Source of the DNA: Streptomyces sp. NBC_00448
GTDB lineage: Bacteria; Actinomycetota; Actinomycetes; Streptomycetales; Streptomycetaceae
DNA length: 64,000 nt
Assembly: GCF_036014115.1 (NCBI RefSeq)
Contig: NZ_CP107913.1
Location: forward strand, 6,007,501-6,071,500
Reading direction: 5' to 3'
Position numbers and translations under genes: made by a program. Below are positions 25,633 to 34,412 of this stretch, piece by piece. The notes beneath the pieces are model-generated. The model was not told where the DNA came from, ran no database searches, and saw only the letters and a list, made by a program, of their open reading frames with translations. Position 1 is the stretch's first letter, and each line of letters starts with the position of its first letter.

Positions 25633-25665
25633 TAGCCTGGCGACTGGCTCTCTTGACGCCGAGAG
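25633..25665 (+). promoter_or_regulatory. mdh: Possible mdh promoter and operator dyad
   Basis: TAGCCT (25633-25638) is a plausible -10 element. CTCTC-ttgacgcc-GAGAG (25648-25665) just downstream is an inverted repeat placed where a repressor would act. The only other content of the 228-nt gap is the RBS (AGGAGAAGG). Confidence 0.35.
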
Positions 25666-25762
25666 ATCCACGTTCGGGGCCGCTCGGGCCACTGCCGGGG
25701 CGACCGAGTACCCGCCAGTACCACCCGCAGCACCACCCGAAGCAGAAGGCCAGGAGAAGGCA

Positions 25763-26752
25763 ATGACTCGCACTCCCGTCAACGTCACCGTCACCGGAGC
25801 GGCCGGCCAGATCGGCTACGCCCTCCTCTTCCGTATCGCCTCGGGCCACCTGCTCGGCGCGGACGTGCCGGTGAAGCTCCGGCTGCTGGAGATCCCGCAG
25901 GGCCTCAAGGCGGCCGAGGGCACTGCCATGGAGCTGGACGACGCCGCCTTCCCGCTGCTGCACGGCATCGACATCTTCGACGACCCGAACGCCGCGTTCG
26001 ACGGCGCCAACGTGGCCCTGCTGGTCGGCGCCCGCCCCCGCACCAAGGGCATGGAGCGCGGCGACCTGCTGGAGGCCAACGGCGGCATCTTCAAGCCGCA
26101 GGGCAAGGCCATCAACGACCACGCGGCCGACGACATCAAGGTCCTGGTCGTCGGCAACCCGGCGAACACCAACGCGCTGATCGCGAAGTCCGCGGCCCCC
26201 GACGTACCCGCCGACCGCTTCACCGCGATGACCCGGCTGGACCACAACCGCGCGCTCGGCCAGCTCGCGAAGAAGACCGGTGCGGCCGTCGCGGACATCA
26301 AGCGCGTCACCATCTGGGGCAACCACTCCGCGACCCAGTACCCGGACGTCTTCCACGCGGAGATCGAGGGCAAGAACGCCGCCGAGGTGATCGGCGACGA
26401 GCAGTGGCTCGCCGACACGTTCATCCCGACCGTCGCCAAGCGCGGCGCGGCCATCATCGAGGCCCGCGGTGCCTCGTCCGCCGCCTCGGCCGCCTCCGCC
26501 GCCCTGGACCACGTGCACACCTGGGTGAACGGCACCGCCGACGGCGACTGGACCTCCATGGGCATCGTCTCCGACGGTTCCTACGGTGTCCCGGCCGGCC
26601 TGATCTCCTCCTTCCCGGTGACCACCAGGAACGGCTCGTACGAGATCGTCCAGGGCCTGGACATCAACGCCTTCTCCCGGCCGCGCATCGACGCGTCGGT
26701 GCAGGAGCTGGCGGAGGAGCGCGACGCGGTCCGCGCCCTCGGCCTGATCTGA
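25763..26752 (+). CDS. mdh: Malate dehydrogenase (NAD-dependent)
   Basis: 329 residues. VTVTGAAGQIGYALLFRIASG is the Rossmann NAD loop, VGARPRTKGMERGDLL is the mobile active-site loop with substrate Arg residues, and TRLDHNRA and IWGNHSATQYPD hold the catalytic Asp/His pair. This is the cytosolic/actinobacterial MDH type. It runs convergent to the MFS gene. Confidence 0.97.
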   Translation: MTRTPVNVTVTGAAGQIGYALLFRIASGHLLGADVPVKLRLLEIPQGLKAAEGTAMELDDAAFPLLHGIDIFDDPNAAFDGANVALLVGARPRTKGMERGDLLEANGGIFKPQGKAINDHAADDIKVLVVGNPANTNALIAKSAAPDVPADRFTAMTRLDHNRALGQLAKKTGAAVADIKRVTIWGNHSATQYPDVFHAEIEGKNAAEVIGDEQWLADTFIPTVAKRGAAIIEARGASSAASAASAALDHVHTWVNGTADGDWTSMGIVSDGSYGVPAGLISSFPVTTRNGSYEIVQGLDINAFSRPRIDASVQELAEERDAVRALGLI

Positions 26753-26767
26753 TCCAGCCGGTCCGAT

Positions 26768-26806
26768 ACGGCCCCGCCGCTCATCTCGGTGAGCGCGCGG
26801 GGCCGT
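26768..26806. terminator. Bidirectional terminator between mdh and the MFS gene
   Basis: ACGGCCCCGC (26768-26777) pairs with GCGGGGCCGT (26797-26806), with an inner CGCTCA/TGAGCG stem. It is centred between the two convergent stops. Confidence 0.8.
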
Positions 26807-26813
26807 TCGCATG

Positions 26814-28184
26814 TCACGCCGACCGCTCGGCGCGGCCGGTCGTGACGACCACCAGGCCGCCCGCGACGGCGAGTGCGGTGAGCACCACGCCGAAGGCGGT
26901 CGCGCCCGTCGTCAGCCCGGCGGCGTCGCTGAGGTAGCCGGCCGCGACCGGCAGCGCCCCGGCCGGGAGGTAGCCGCCGACGTTGAGCGCGGCGTTCGCC
27001 TCGGCCAGCCGCGCGGGCGCCACCGAGGAGTTGAGCAGCGACAGGCCGCCCAACTGCCCCAGGCCCTGGCCCGCGCCCGCCAGGATCGCGGCCGCGACGA
27101 GCACCGGGACGGACGAGGTGTGCACCGCGGTGACGAGCGCGGCCATGGCCGCGGTGGCGGCCGCCACCCCGGCCACCAGCACCCTGCGCCGGTCCAGCCG
27201 CCGCACGGCGAACTGCACCCCGGCCGCGGTGAGGAACATCGCGAACGCCATGGACCCGGCGAGCACCCGGCTGTCGGTGTGCAGCAGCCCGGCCAGCAGG
27301 GAGGGGCCGAGCGACAGCACGAACGAAGTGGCCGTGATGCCCGGTGCGAACACGGAGATACCCAGGACGAGCGGGGTGCGGCCCTCGCGCGGCACGCGCG
27401 GCACCCGCAGCCAGGCTCCGCCTGCGGGCCTTGCCGCCCCGCCGGCTGATCCGCCGGCTGATCCGTCGCCTGATCCGTCGGCTGATCCGCCGACCGCCCC
27501 GGCCTCCGACGCCCGGTCGCGACGCGGCAGCGGCATGCGCAGCACCACGAGGACCGCGGTGGCCAGCAGTACCGCCTCCACCACGAAGACCAGCACGGTC
27601 GGCGCCGGGAACACCTCGGAGAGCACACCCGCGAGGAACGGCCCCAGGCCCGCGCCCAGCACCATCGCGCACGACGCGAGCAGCGCGGCCAGTGGCCGCC
27701 GGTGCGGGCCGGCCACGTCGGTCACCGCGGCCATGCCCGCGGACACGGCCGCGCCGACCGCGACCCCGGTGAACAGCCGCGCGACGATCAGCGCCGCCAC
27801 CGACCCGGCGGTGCCGAAGACCGCGCAGGCGGCCAGCGCCAGACCGAGCGCGGGAAGCAGCACGGGCTTGCGCCCCACCCGGTCCGACAGCACGCCGGAC
27901 ACGAGCAACGAACCGAGCAGGCCCACGATGTAGAAGGCGAAGACGACGGTGAGCGTGCCCTTGGAGAAGCCGATGTCGCGCTGCCACAGCACGTACAGCG
28001 GCGTGGCGACGTTCGACAGCACGAAGACCGCGGTGATCGGCCAGGCCGCCAACCACACCCACCCCGTCGGCGCCTCCTTGCTGGCGCGACCGTCCAGCCC
28101 CGGACCGCCCGGCCCCAGGGTGTCCAGTCCCGGACCGTCCGGTCCCGGATCGTTCACGCGTGGCGTCAACCGGCTCTGAGACAT
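26814..28184 (-). CDS. MFS transporter (drug-efflux type)
   Basis: 456 residues from ATG 28184 (GGAAGGGAA upstream); a longer frame runs through the operator and ArsR gene and is rejected. Twelve helices are predictable. GVLSDRVGRKPVLL at about 105-120 is the MFS loop 2-3 signature. The central loop holds a Gly/Ser/Asp repeat coded by TGATCCGTCGSC-like tandem DNA (about 27440-27500). It diverges from an ArsR repressor gene with a shared operator, so export of an unidentified compound is probably ArsR-controlled. Confidence 0.85.
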   Translation of the reverse strand: MSQSRLTPRVNDPGPDGPGLDTLGPGGPGLDGRASKEAPTGWVWLAAWPITAVFVLSNVATPLYVLWQRDIGFSKGTLTVVFAFYIVGLLGSLLVSGVLSDRVGRKPVLLPALGLALAACAVFGTAGSVAALIVARLFTGVAVGAAVSAGMAAVTDVAGPHRRPLAALLASCAMVLGAGLGPFLAGVLSEVFPAPTVLVFVVEAVLLATAVLVVLRMPLPRRDRASEAGAVGGSADGSGDGSAGGSAGGAARPAGGAWLRVPRVPREGRTPLVLGISVFAPGITATSFVLSLGPSLLAGLLHTDSRVLAGSMAFAMFLTAAGVQFAVRRLDRRRVLVAGVAAATAAMAALVTAVHTSSVPVLVAAAILAGAGQGLGQLGGLSLLNSSVAPARLAEANAALNVGGYLPAGALPVAAGYLSDAAGLTTGATAFGVVLTALAVAGGLVVVTTGRAERSA

Positions 28185-28242
28185 GGCGAGTTCCCTTCCC
28201 TCGTGCAACATCCGCCCGGTACGAGTTTTCTCGAACTTAGCA

Positions 28243-28268
28243 CGCTGTACGATAGAAGTCGTACAGCG
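28243..28268. promoter_or_regulatory. ArsR operator in the MFS/ArsR divergent region
   Basis: CGCTGTACGA (28243-28252) and TCGTACAGCG (28259-28268) form a perfect 10-bp inverted repeat with a 6-nt spacer, 25 nt upstream of the arsR-type ATG and 58 nt from the MFS ATG. Position and symmetry suit a dimeric winged-HTH repressor. Confidence 0.7.
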
Positions 28269-28293
28269 AAGTCGATGTCCCGAGGAGGACCCC

Positions 28294-28677
28294 ATGCCGT
28301 CGATCGCGCCGCCGGTGCCGACCGTCAAGGTGCTGCCGGAACCGGACGTGCTGCCGGAACCGCTGCCTGAGCCGGCGGTGGGGGAGTTGCGGCTGGAGGT
28401 GGTGCTCGGCGCGCTGAGCGATCCGCTACGGCTCTTCGTGGTCCGCAAACTCCTGCTGGAACGCGAGGAGTTCGATCACCCCTGCGGCTGGTTCGGGCTG
28501 GACCGGCCGAAGTCCTCGCTCACCCACCACTTCCGCGCACTGCGCGAGGCGGGCGTCATCCGGCAGCGGCAGTACGGCCTGGAGCGTCGCAGCCACGTCC
28601 GGGTCGACGACCTCGAAGCCCGCTTCCCGGGCCTGGTCGCCCTGGCGGCCGCGTGGCAGCCGCCGGCCGCGGACTGA
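28294..28677 (+). CDS. ArsR/SmtB-family winged-helix repressor
   Basis: 127 residues from ATG 28294 (GAGGAGG upstream). A Pro/Glu-rich N-terminus precedes the winged HTH: ALSDPLRLFVVRKLLL, then SSLTHHFRALREAGVIRQR as the recognition helix and wing. No CxC metal-binding site typical of ArsR metal sensors is seen; C58 in DHPCGWF is the only Cys. It probably senses an organic ligand and represses the divergent MFS gene and itself. Confidence 0.85.
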   Translation: MPSIAPPVPTVKVLPEPDVLPEPLPEPAVGELRLEVVLGALSDPLRLFVVRKLLLEREEFDHPCGWFGLDRPKSSLTHHFRALREAGVIRQRQYGLERRSHVRVDDLEARFPGLVALAAAWQPPAAD

Positions 28678-28679
28678 TC

Positions 28680-28703
28680 GAGCCGGAGCCGGAGCCGGAG
28701 CCG
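28680..28703. repeat. Four tandem GAGCCG hexamers
   Basis: Exact 6-nt unit repeated four times between the convergent ArsR and XRE genes, a simple-sequence tract. Confidence 0.7.
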
Positions 28704-28725
28704 TGGCGGCGCGGCCGGCGAGCCG

Positions 28726-29658
28726 TCAGGCCACCACCACGGCCGGGCGGGTGGCGGGCCGGGCCAGGGCGGCGGAGTGCTCCGCCACCAGGGTGCGCAG
28801 GGCGCGTTCGGCGGGCGGGTCGGCCGGGGTGACCGCGACGATGTGCTGGTCGGCGCCGCCGGGCGCGGCCAGCGCGTCGTAGCAGACGGCGAGTTCGCCG
28901 ACCACAGGGTGCAGCAGGCGCTTGCTGCCGTGGCCGCGTTCCTTGACCGTGTGGTCGGCCCACCAGCCGGCGAACTCGGGGCTGTGCTCTCGCAGTTCGG
29001 CGATCAGTGCGCGCAGCCGGGGGTCGTCGCGGTGCCGGGCGAGGTTCGCCCGCAGGTTGCCCACGGTCTCGCGGGCGACCCGCACCCAGTCCAGCTGCAT
29101 CGCTCGGATCGGCGTGGCGAGGAAGAGCACCCGGGCCAGGTTGTCCGCGTCGCCGGAGCCGAAGTCCGGACCGAACAGCGCCTCGGCCGCCGCGTTGTGC
29201 GCCAGGATGTCCAGCCGGAAGTCCAGGACGTACGCGGGCAGCAGGGGCATCCCGTCGAGCAGTACCCGCAGTGAGCCGCCGACCCGGGCCGGGGTGTGCG
29301 CGGCCGCCGGAGCCTGGCCGCGGGCGACGATGTGCAGGTGCCGGTGCTCCGCCGGGGACAGCCGCAGCGCCTGCGCGAGCGCGTCCAGTACGGCGGTGCC
29401 GGGCATGCCCACCCGCCCCTGCTCCAGCCGGATGTACCAGTCGATGCTGACCGCCGCGAGCTGGGCCACCTCCTGGCGCCGCAGCCCGGGGGTCCGCCGC
29501 CGCCCCGTGTCCGGTAGCCCCACGTCCTCCGGCCGCAGCCGGGCCCGCATCGCCCGGAGGAACGCGGCCAGTTCGGCGCGTCCCCGCGCCCGCCCGCCGG
29601 CCGTGCCCGTACCGTCCCCCGATGCCGCCGCGCCCGTCGTCATGACGACCATGCTCAC
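28726..29658 (-). CDS. XRE-family regulator with MmyB-like ligand-binding domain
   Basis: 310 residues from GTG 29658 (GGGAG 5 nt upstream); ATGs at 29652 and 29643 are alternatives. The HTH reads GLRRQEVAQLAAVSIDWYIRLEQGR, the standard opening of this actinobacterial family. The C-terminal MmyB-like domain contains LDFRLDILAHNAAAEALFG and RDDPRLRALIAELREHSPEFAGWWADH. Members usually repress an adjacent oxidoreductase or transporter. Here the divergent neighbour is a secreted PEBP-family protein, a possible target. Confidence 0.85.
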   Translation of the reverse strand: MSMVVMTTGAAASGDGTGTAGGRARGRAELAAFLRAMRARLRPEDVGLPDTGRRRTPGLRRQEVAQLAAVSIDWYIRLEQGRVGMPGTAVLDALAQALRLSPAEHRHLHIVARGQAPAAAHTPARVGGSLRVLLDGMPLLPAYVLDFRLDILAHNAAAEALFGPDFGSGDADNLARVLFLATPIRAMQLDWVRVARETVGNLRANLARHRDDPRLRALIAELREHSPEFAGWWADHTVKERGHGSKRLLHPVVGELAVCYDALAAPGGADQHIVAVTPADPPAERALRTLVAEHSAALARPATRPAVVVA

Positions 29659-29799
29659 CACTGCTCCCGCGCGCTGTCCAGCCACGGACCTGGCATCCCG
29701 AATACCAGGATGCGGAGCGCCTTCCTCCCCGCCCCGCGATGGCCCCAGGGTGGTCTCAATACACCTACTCGACCAGGCAGTTCCCCCGGAGGGCACACC

Positions 29800-30447
29800 A
29801 TGAGGACTTCCGTACGCGCCGGCCTCGCGCTGGCCGCCGTCGCCGCGATCACCGCCGGCTGGACCGGCGCCGCCTCGGCGCACACCACCACGCGCACCGC
29901 TGCGCACACCACCGCGGGCCGCTTCGACGACCACGGCTTCGGCTACACCACGGTGCGCAGCGGCATCCCCGACGCCGCCGCCCGCTTCACCGTCACCAGC
30001 CCCGACGTCCGCGACGGCGGCACCTTCCCCGCCGACGCCTACGCCGACGCGTTCGGCTGCACCTCGGCCAATCAGCAGGTCCGGCTGGCCTGGCACGGCG
30101 CTCCCAAGGGCACCCGCAGCTACGCCGTCACCATGTTCGACCCGGACGCTCCCTCGGGGACCGGCTTCCTGCACTGGCTGACCTGGGACATCCCGGCCCA
30201 GGACAGCGCGCTGGGCTCCGACCTGCCGGCGGGCGCCGTGGCCGGCACCGACTCCGCGGGCGTCGCCGGCTGGCTGGGCCCCTGCCCGCCGGCCGGAGAT
30301 CTCCCGCACCACTACCAGATCACCGTCTACGCGCTGGACGTCCCCACGCTGGCGCTGCCCGCGGCCACCCCGGCCGCGGTCACCACCTTCACGATGTCGA
30401 CCCACATCCTGGGCTACGCCCGCCTGACCGCCCTCGCGAGCCGATAA
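29800..30447 (+). CDS. Secreted YbhB/YbcL (PEBP, Raf-kinase-inhibitor-like) family protein
   Basis: 215 residues from ATG 29800. A signal peptide (LALAAVAAITAGWTGAASA, cleavage near 27) is followed by the PEBP fold: FTVTSPDVRDGGTFPADAYA, MFDPDAPSGTGFLHWLTWDI (the DPDAP and HW motifs of the ligand pocket) and PPAGDLPHHYQITVYALDV. The family binds anionic ligands, and its physiological role in bacteria is unclear. Export is inferred from the signal peptide. It diverges from the MmyB-type regulator gene. Confidence 0.9.
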   Translation: MRTSVRAGLALAAVAAITAGWTGAASAHTTTRTAAHTTAGRFDDHGFGYTTVRSGIPDAAARFTVTSPDVRDGGTFPADAYADAFGCTSANQQVRLAWHGAPKGTRSYAVTMFDPDAPSGTGFLHWLTWDIPAQDSALGSDLPAGAVAGTDSAGVAGWLGPCPPAGDLPHHYQITVYALDVPTLALPAATPAAVTTFTMSTHILGYARLTALASR

Positions 30448-30522
30448 GCCGGAAAACCGGCCGGCGGGCCGGGGTGATTGGCCCTACCGAGTCCCGAATG
30501 ACCCCTCCATATGTGAAGACGG

Positions 30523-30540
30523 AGTGAAGAAATGCTATGA
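30523..30540 (+). promoter_or_regulatory. 11-bp-phased direct repeat upstream of the LCP gene
   Basis: GTGAAGA (30523-30529), 4 nt, GTGAAGA (30534-30540), with TATGAG shortly after. Direct repeats one helical turn apart are typical sites for OmpR-family response regulators. A small GCCGG-AAAA-CCGGC hairpin at 30448-30461 may end the preceding PEBP transcript. Confidence 0.4.
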
Positions 30541-30636
30541 GATCGAGAGCTGACTGCAACCCGACGGGCGGTTGCCGGGTCTCAATAGGAGTTCCGGACA
30601 GGTGTCTTCAGCTCGAGGTTGCGGGGAAGTACGTAG

Positions 30637-32334
30637 ATGACCAGCTCCTCCAGTGGTTCCCGGAGGCATGGCGCCCGGCGCCCGGGAGACAACGACATGA
30701 GCGCGGCCGGCCCGACGACCGGGCCGGTTGACGGCGTACCGGTGGAGGGCGGGCGCGCCGCTGCCCGCAGGAATCAGAGGAACCAGGGGAGGCGGGGCGG
30801 CCGGCGGGCCCTGAAGATCGTCGGCCTGACCATGGGCTTCGTGCTGCTGCTCGGCTGCGGCGCCGCCGCCTACGCGTATTTCAAGCTGTCCGGCAACATC
30901 AAGTCCGACGACCTGTCCGCCAATGGCAAGAACGGCGCCGGCACGGAGAAGCCGGACGCGTTCGGCCGCACCCCGATCAACCTGCTGGTGATCGGCTCGG
31001 ACGAGCGCGGCAACGCGGGCGACAGGAAGCTCGGCGGCGCCGCCGACTCCAGCGGTGCCCGGGCCGACGTGGAGATGGTGGTGCACATATCCGCCGACCG
31101 CACCAACGCGACCGTGATGAGCGTCCCCCGCGACCTGGTCGCCAGTTGGAGCGGCTGCCACGACAAGGGCCATCCCAGCATGGGCCCGCAGACCGACCAG
31201 AAGATCAACGCGGCGCTCAACGGCGGCCCCGGGTGCAGCGTGGACGCCGTGCACCAGCTCACCGGGATACCCATCGACCACTTCATGAAGGTCGACTTCA
31301 AGGGGGTGGTGAACATGTCCAACGCGGTCGGCGGGGTGCCCGTCTGCGTCGACAACGACGTCTACGACCCCTACAGCCACCTGAAGCTGAAGAAGGGCGA
31401 CCACGTGCTGCAGGGCGACGCGGCCCTGGAGTTCCTGCGCACCCGGCACGGCTTCGGCGACTCCAGCGACAGCCGCGGCCGCACCGTCGCACAGCACATC
31501 TACCTCAACTCGCTGGTCGGCACTCTCAAGAGCCACGGCACGCTGAGCAGTCCGACGAAGCTGTGGAAGCTCGCCAACGCCGCCACCTCCGCACTGACCG
31601 TGGACAACGCGCTGGACACGCCGAGCAAGCTGATCGGCCTCGCCAACGACCTCAACAAGGTCCCGCAGAACCGGATCAAGTACGTCACCCTGCAGACGTA
31701 CGACACCAAGGTGAACGGCGTCGATGAGACGCTGATGAGCAAGCCGAGCGCGCCCGCGCTGTTCCGTACCATCATCGACGACCAGTCGCTCACCACGGCC
31801 AGCGGGAAGGCGAAGCCGACCACCACGCCCACCGTGGCACCCGGCACCATCGCCGTGCAGGTGGAGAACGGCTCGCAGGCCACCGGCCGGGCCGGCGCGA
31901 TCGCGCAGGAGCTGATCGGCAAGGGCTTCAGCCGGCAGACCAGCTCCGGCGACGGCCCGGACACCACGACCACGTCGCTCAGCTACCCGGCCGGCGAGCA
32001 GGCGCAGGCCCAGACCGTCGCCAAGGCGCTCGGGCTGCCGTCGAAGGCGGTCAAACAGGGCACCGGCAACCAGATCGTGCTGCTGCTCGGCACCGACTGG
32101 ACCACCGGCACCGTGTACCCGGGCGGCAAGGCCGCCTCGACGCCCTCCGACACCAAGCAGGCCCTCGACGGCGCCAACTCCAAGCTCAGCAAGTGCGCCC
32201 ACGTCAGTACCTTCGACGACGTGATCGGCCTGAACGCGGCCGGCCAGCCCACCTCCTCCGACCACACCTACGGCAGCACCTCGCCGACCCACGCCTACGC
32301 ACTGAGCCCGAACATCAAGGACTCGGCGCCGTAA
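30637..32334 (+). CDS. LytR-CpsA-Psr (LCP) family glycopolymer ligase with C-terminal LytR_C domain
   Basis: 565 residues. A cytoplasmic basic N-terminus (about 1-60) and one transmembrane helix (IVGLTMGFVLLLGCGAAAYAY) are followed by the LCP domain: INLLVIGSDER, VMSVPRDL and the Arg/Asp residues around FLRTRHGFGDSSDSRGRTVAQ that bind the polyprenyl diphosphate. A LytR_C domain occupies about 395-490 (VQVENGSQATGRAGAIAQEL), and a Thr/Ser-rich tail ends the protein. It attaches wall glycopolymers to peptidoglycan outside the membrane. ATG 30637 has GGGGAAG upstream; ATG 30697 is possible. Confidence 0.9.
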   Translation: MTSSSSGSRRHGARRPGDNDMSAAGPTTGPVDGVPVEGGRAAARRNQRNQGRRGGRRALKIVGLTMGFVLLLGCGAAAYAYFKLSGNIKSDDLSANGKNGAGTEKPDAFGRTPINLLVIGSDERGNAGDRKLGGAADSSGARADVEMVVHISADRTNATVMSVPRDLVASWSGCHDKGHPSMGPQTDQKINAALNGGPGCSVDAVHQLTGIPIDHFMKVDFKGVVNMSNAVGGVPVCVDNDVYDPYSHLKLKKGDHVLQGDAALEFLRTRHGFGDSSDSRGRTVAQHIYLNSLVGTLKSHGTLSSPTKLWKLANAATSALTVDNALDTPSKLIGLANDLNKVPQNRIKYVTLQTYDTKVNGVDETLMSKPSAPALFRTIIDDQSLTTASGKAKPTTTPTVAPGTIAVQVENGSQATGRAGAIAQELIGKGFSRQTSSGDGPDTTTTSLSYPAGEQAQAQTVAKALGLPSKAVKQGTGNQIVLLLGTDWTTGTVYPGGKAASTPSDTKQALDGANSKLSKCAHVSTFDDVIGLNAAGQPTSSDHTYGSTSPTHAYALSPNIKDSAP

Positions 32335-32365
32335 GGGCGTTGGGGCGCCGAGGGTCTGGTCCAGG

Positions 32366-33850
32366 TCAGCCGCAGAACTCCGCGAGCACCTCGCACAGCA
32401 GGTCCAGCGCCCCGCCGAACGCGTGCTCGGGCGGGGTGGCGTAGCCGATCACCAGCGCGGGGCGGGCGGCGGTACGGGCGCCCAGCAGGTCCAACCCGCC
32501 CAGCGCCAGCCCTCGTTGCCGGGCCCGCTCGGTCAGCTGCTCCAACGGGACCGCCGTCGGCGGGAGTTCGACGACCGCGTGCAGTCCGGCGGCGATGCCG
32601 GAGACCCGGACCGACGGCACCCGCTCGCCGAGTGCGGCCACCAGCCGGTCCCGGCGGGCCCGGTAGCGCAGCCGCATCCGCCGCACGTGCCGGTCGTGCG
32701 CGCCGGAACCGATGAACTCCGCGAGCGTCAACTGGTCGAGCACCGGCGAGTGGTGGTCGGCCATCCGCTTCTCCCGGAGCACCGCGTCCATGAGGTGCGG
32801 AGGCACCGTGATCCACGCCAGCCGCAGCCCGGGCGCCAGGCTCTTGCTCGCGGTGCCGGCGTACACCACGTGTTCGGGCGCCAGGCTCTGCAGGGCGCCG
32901 ACGGGCTGGCGGTCGTAGCGGAACTCGCCGTCGTAGTCGTCCTCGAAGACCAGGCCGCCGGTGGCGCGGGCCCAGTCGACGACCGCGGTGCGGCGCGCGG
33001 GCGACAGCGGGACGCCGGTGGGGAACTGGTGCGCGGGCGTGAGCAGCACCGCGTCCACGGTGCCGTCGAGGTGTTCCACCCGGGCGCCGTCGCCGTCCAG
33101 CGGCAGCGGTACGGTCTCCAGCCCGGCGGCCCGCAGCAGCGTGCGGGTGTCGGGGAAGCCCAGCTCCTCCACCGCGATACGGCGCCCACCGCGGGCGCGC
33201 AGCACCCGGGCGAGCAGGCCGACCGCCTGGACGAAGCCGGTGCAGACCATCAGCAGTTCGGGGTCGGCCCGCACGCCCCGCACCCGGGCCAGATACGCCG
33301 CGAGCGCCTCCCGCAGCTCGGGCCGCCCGCGAGGGTCGGAGTACCCGAACGCCTCGCTCGGCGCCGCGGTCAGCGCCCGGCGGGCGGCGGCGCCCCAGGC
33401 GGCCCGGGGGAAGGCGGAGACGTCCGGCGAGCCCGGCCACAGCGAGTACGGCAGCCGCACCGCGTCCGGCACCATCCCCGGCGGCCCCTCGGCGGCGCGC
33501 GCCCGGGCGGCCCCGGCCCGTACCGGTGACGTGGCCTGGCGCGCCGCGACCGCCGTGCCCGACCCCTGCCGCGCGGTCAGCCAGCCCTCCGCGACGAGCT
33601 GCCCGTACGCGTCCGCCACCGTGTTCCGCGCCAGGCCCAGATCGCGGGCGAGCGCCCGGCTCGACGGCAGCCGCGTGCCCGGTGCGAGCCGCCCGTCCCG
33701 CACCGCCTCGCGCAGCGCCGCCTCCAGCCCCGCCCGCGCCCCGGCCCCCTGATCGCGCTGGGCGGCGAGGTCGAGCAGCAGGTCGTGTCCGCCCGCGCGG
33801 CCCGGCGCGGCGCGGCGGCCCTGCTCCCCGGAAGTGGCCCGTGCAGTCAT
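32366..33850 (-). CDS. MocR-type regulator: GntR HTH fused to PLP aminotransferase-like domain
   Basis: 494 residues. The winged HTH at about 40-100 reads RLPSSRALARDLGLARNTVADAY. The fold-type I aminotransferase-like domain follows, with TASKSLAPG holding the PLP-binding Lys and FEDDYDGEFRYDRQP the PLP-contacting Asp. Such proteins are PLP-dependent regulators (PdxR, GabR). It diverges from an AhpD-family gene across 49 nt carrying AAGTGG dyads, so that gene and itself are the likely targets. Confidence 0.9.
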   Translation of the reverse strand: MTARATSGEQGRRAAPGRAGGHDLLLDLAAQRDQGAGARAGLEAALREAVRDGRLAPGTRLPSSRALARDLGLARNTVADAYGQLVAEGWLTARQGSGTAVAARQATSPVRAGAARARAAEGPPGMVPDAVRLPYSLWPGSPDVSAFPRAAWGAAARRALTAAPSEAFGYSDPRGRPELREALAAYLARVRGVRADPELLMVCTGFVQAVGLLARVLRARGGRRIAVEELGFPDTRTLLRAAGLETVPLPLDGDGARVEHLDGTVDAVLLTPAHQFPTGVPLSPARRTAVVDWARATGGLVFEDDYDGEFRYDRQPVGALQSLAPEHVVYAGTASKSLAPGLRLAWITVPPHLMDAVLREKRMADHHSPVLDQLTLAEFIGSGAHDRHVRRMRLRYRARRDRLVAALGERVPSVRVSGIAAGLHAVVELPPTAVPLEQLTERARQRGLALGGLDLLGARTAARPALVIGYATPPEHAFGGALDLLCEVLAEFCG

Positions 33851-33881
33851 ACGGCAAGTGGACCACGGGACGGAGCCACTT
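33832..33881. promoter_or_regulatory. MocR-type operator with three AAGTGG half-sites
   Basis: AAGTGG at 33832-33837 and 33856-33861 (direct), and CCACTT at 33876-33881 (inverted). The first lies in the first codons of the regulator gene. Mixed direct/inverted half-sites are typical of MocR regulators. Confidence 0.5.
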
Positions 33882-33899
33882 CGCGGCTACGTTGGCGGT

Positions 33900-34412
33900 A
33901 TGAGCACTTCCGAGCAGACCTCTTCCGCCCCGGCCCCCGGCGCCGCCGGTGACGCCACCGTGGCCCCGCCGCCGCGCCGGATCGACCTCAACGACAAGGC
34001 GCCGGACTTCTACCAGGCGATGTTCGCGCTGGACAAGGCCGCGTCCGCCGGGCTCGACCCGGTCGTGCGCGAGCTGGTGCGGGTGCGCGTCTCGCAGCTC
34101 AACGGCTGCGCGTACTGCGTCGACAAGCACAGCGCCGACGCCCGCGGGCTGGGCGTCACCGAGCAGAAGCTCACCGGGCTGACGGTGTGGCGCGAGACCC
34201 CGTTCTTCACCGCGCGCGAGCGCGCCGCCCTCGCGCTGGCCGAGGCCGTCACCGCACTGGGCGCCCACGGTGTCCCCGACCCCGCCTACGACGGTGCCGC
34301 CGCGCTCTTCGACGAGGACGAGCTGCCCCGGCTGATCGCCATGTGCGTGACGATGAACGCCTGGAACCGGATCGGCGTGACCTGCCGGCTCAGCCCCCTG
34401 ACCCGAGCCTGA
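33900..34412 (+). CDS. AhpD/carboxymuconolactone decarboxylase-family protein
   Basis: 170 residues from ATG 33900. The AhpD core reads VRVRVSQLNGCAYCVDKH: the CxxC pair and following His are the alkylhydroperoxidase active-site motif. ETPFFTARERAALALAEAVT and AWNRIGV are conserved in the family. It probably reduces peroxides or acts as a thiol peroxidase-like detoxifier, under MocR control. There is little Shine-Dalgarno. Its last 23 nt overlap the end of the convergent transporter gene. Confidence 0.85.
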   Translation: MSTSEQTSSAPAPGAAGDATVAPPPRRIDLNDKAPDFYQAMFALDKAASAGLDPVVRELVRVRVSQLNGCAYCVDKHSADARGLGVTEQKLTGLTVWRETPFFTARERAALALAEAVTALGAHGVPDPAYDGAAALFDEDELPRLIAMCVTMNAWNRIGVTCRLSPLTRA

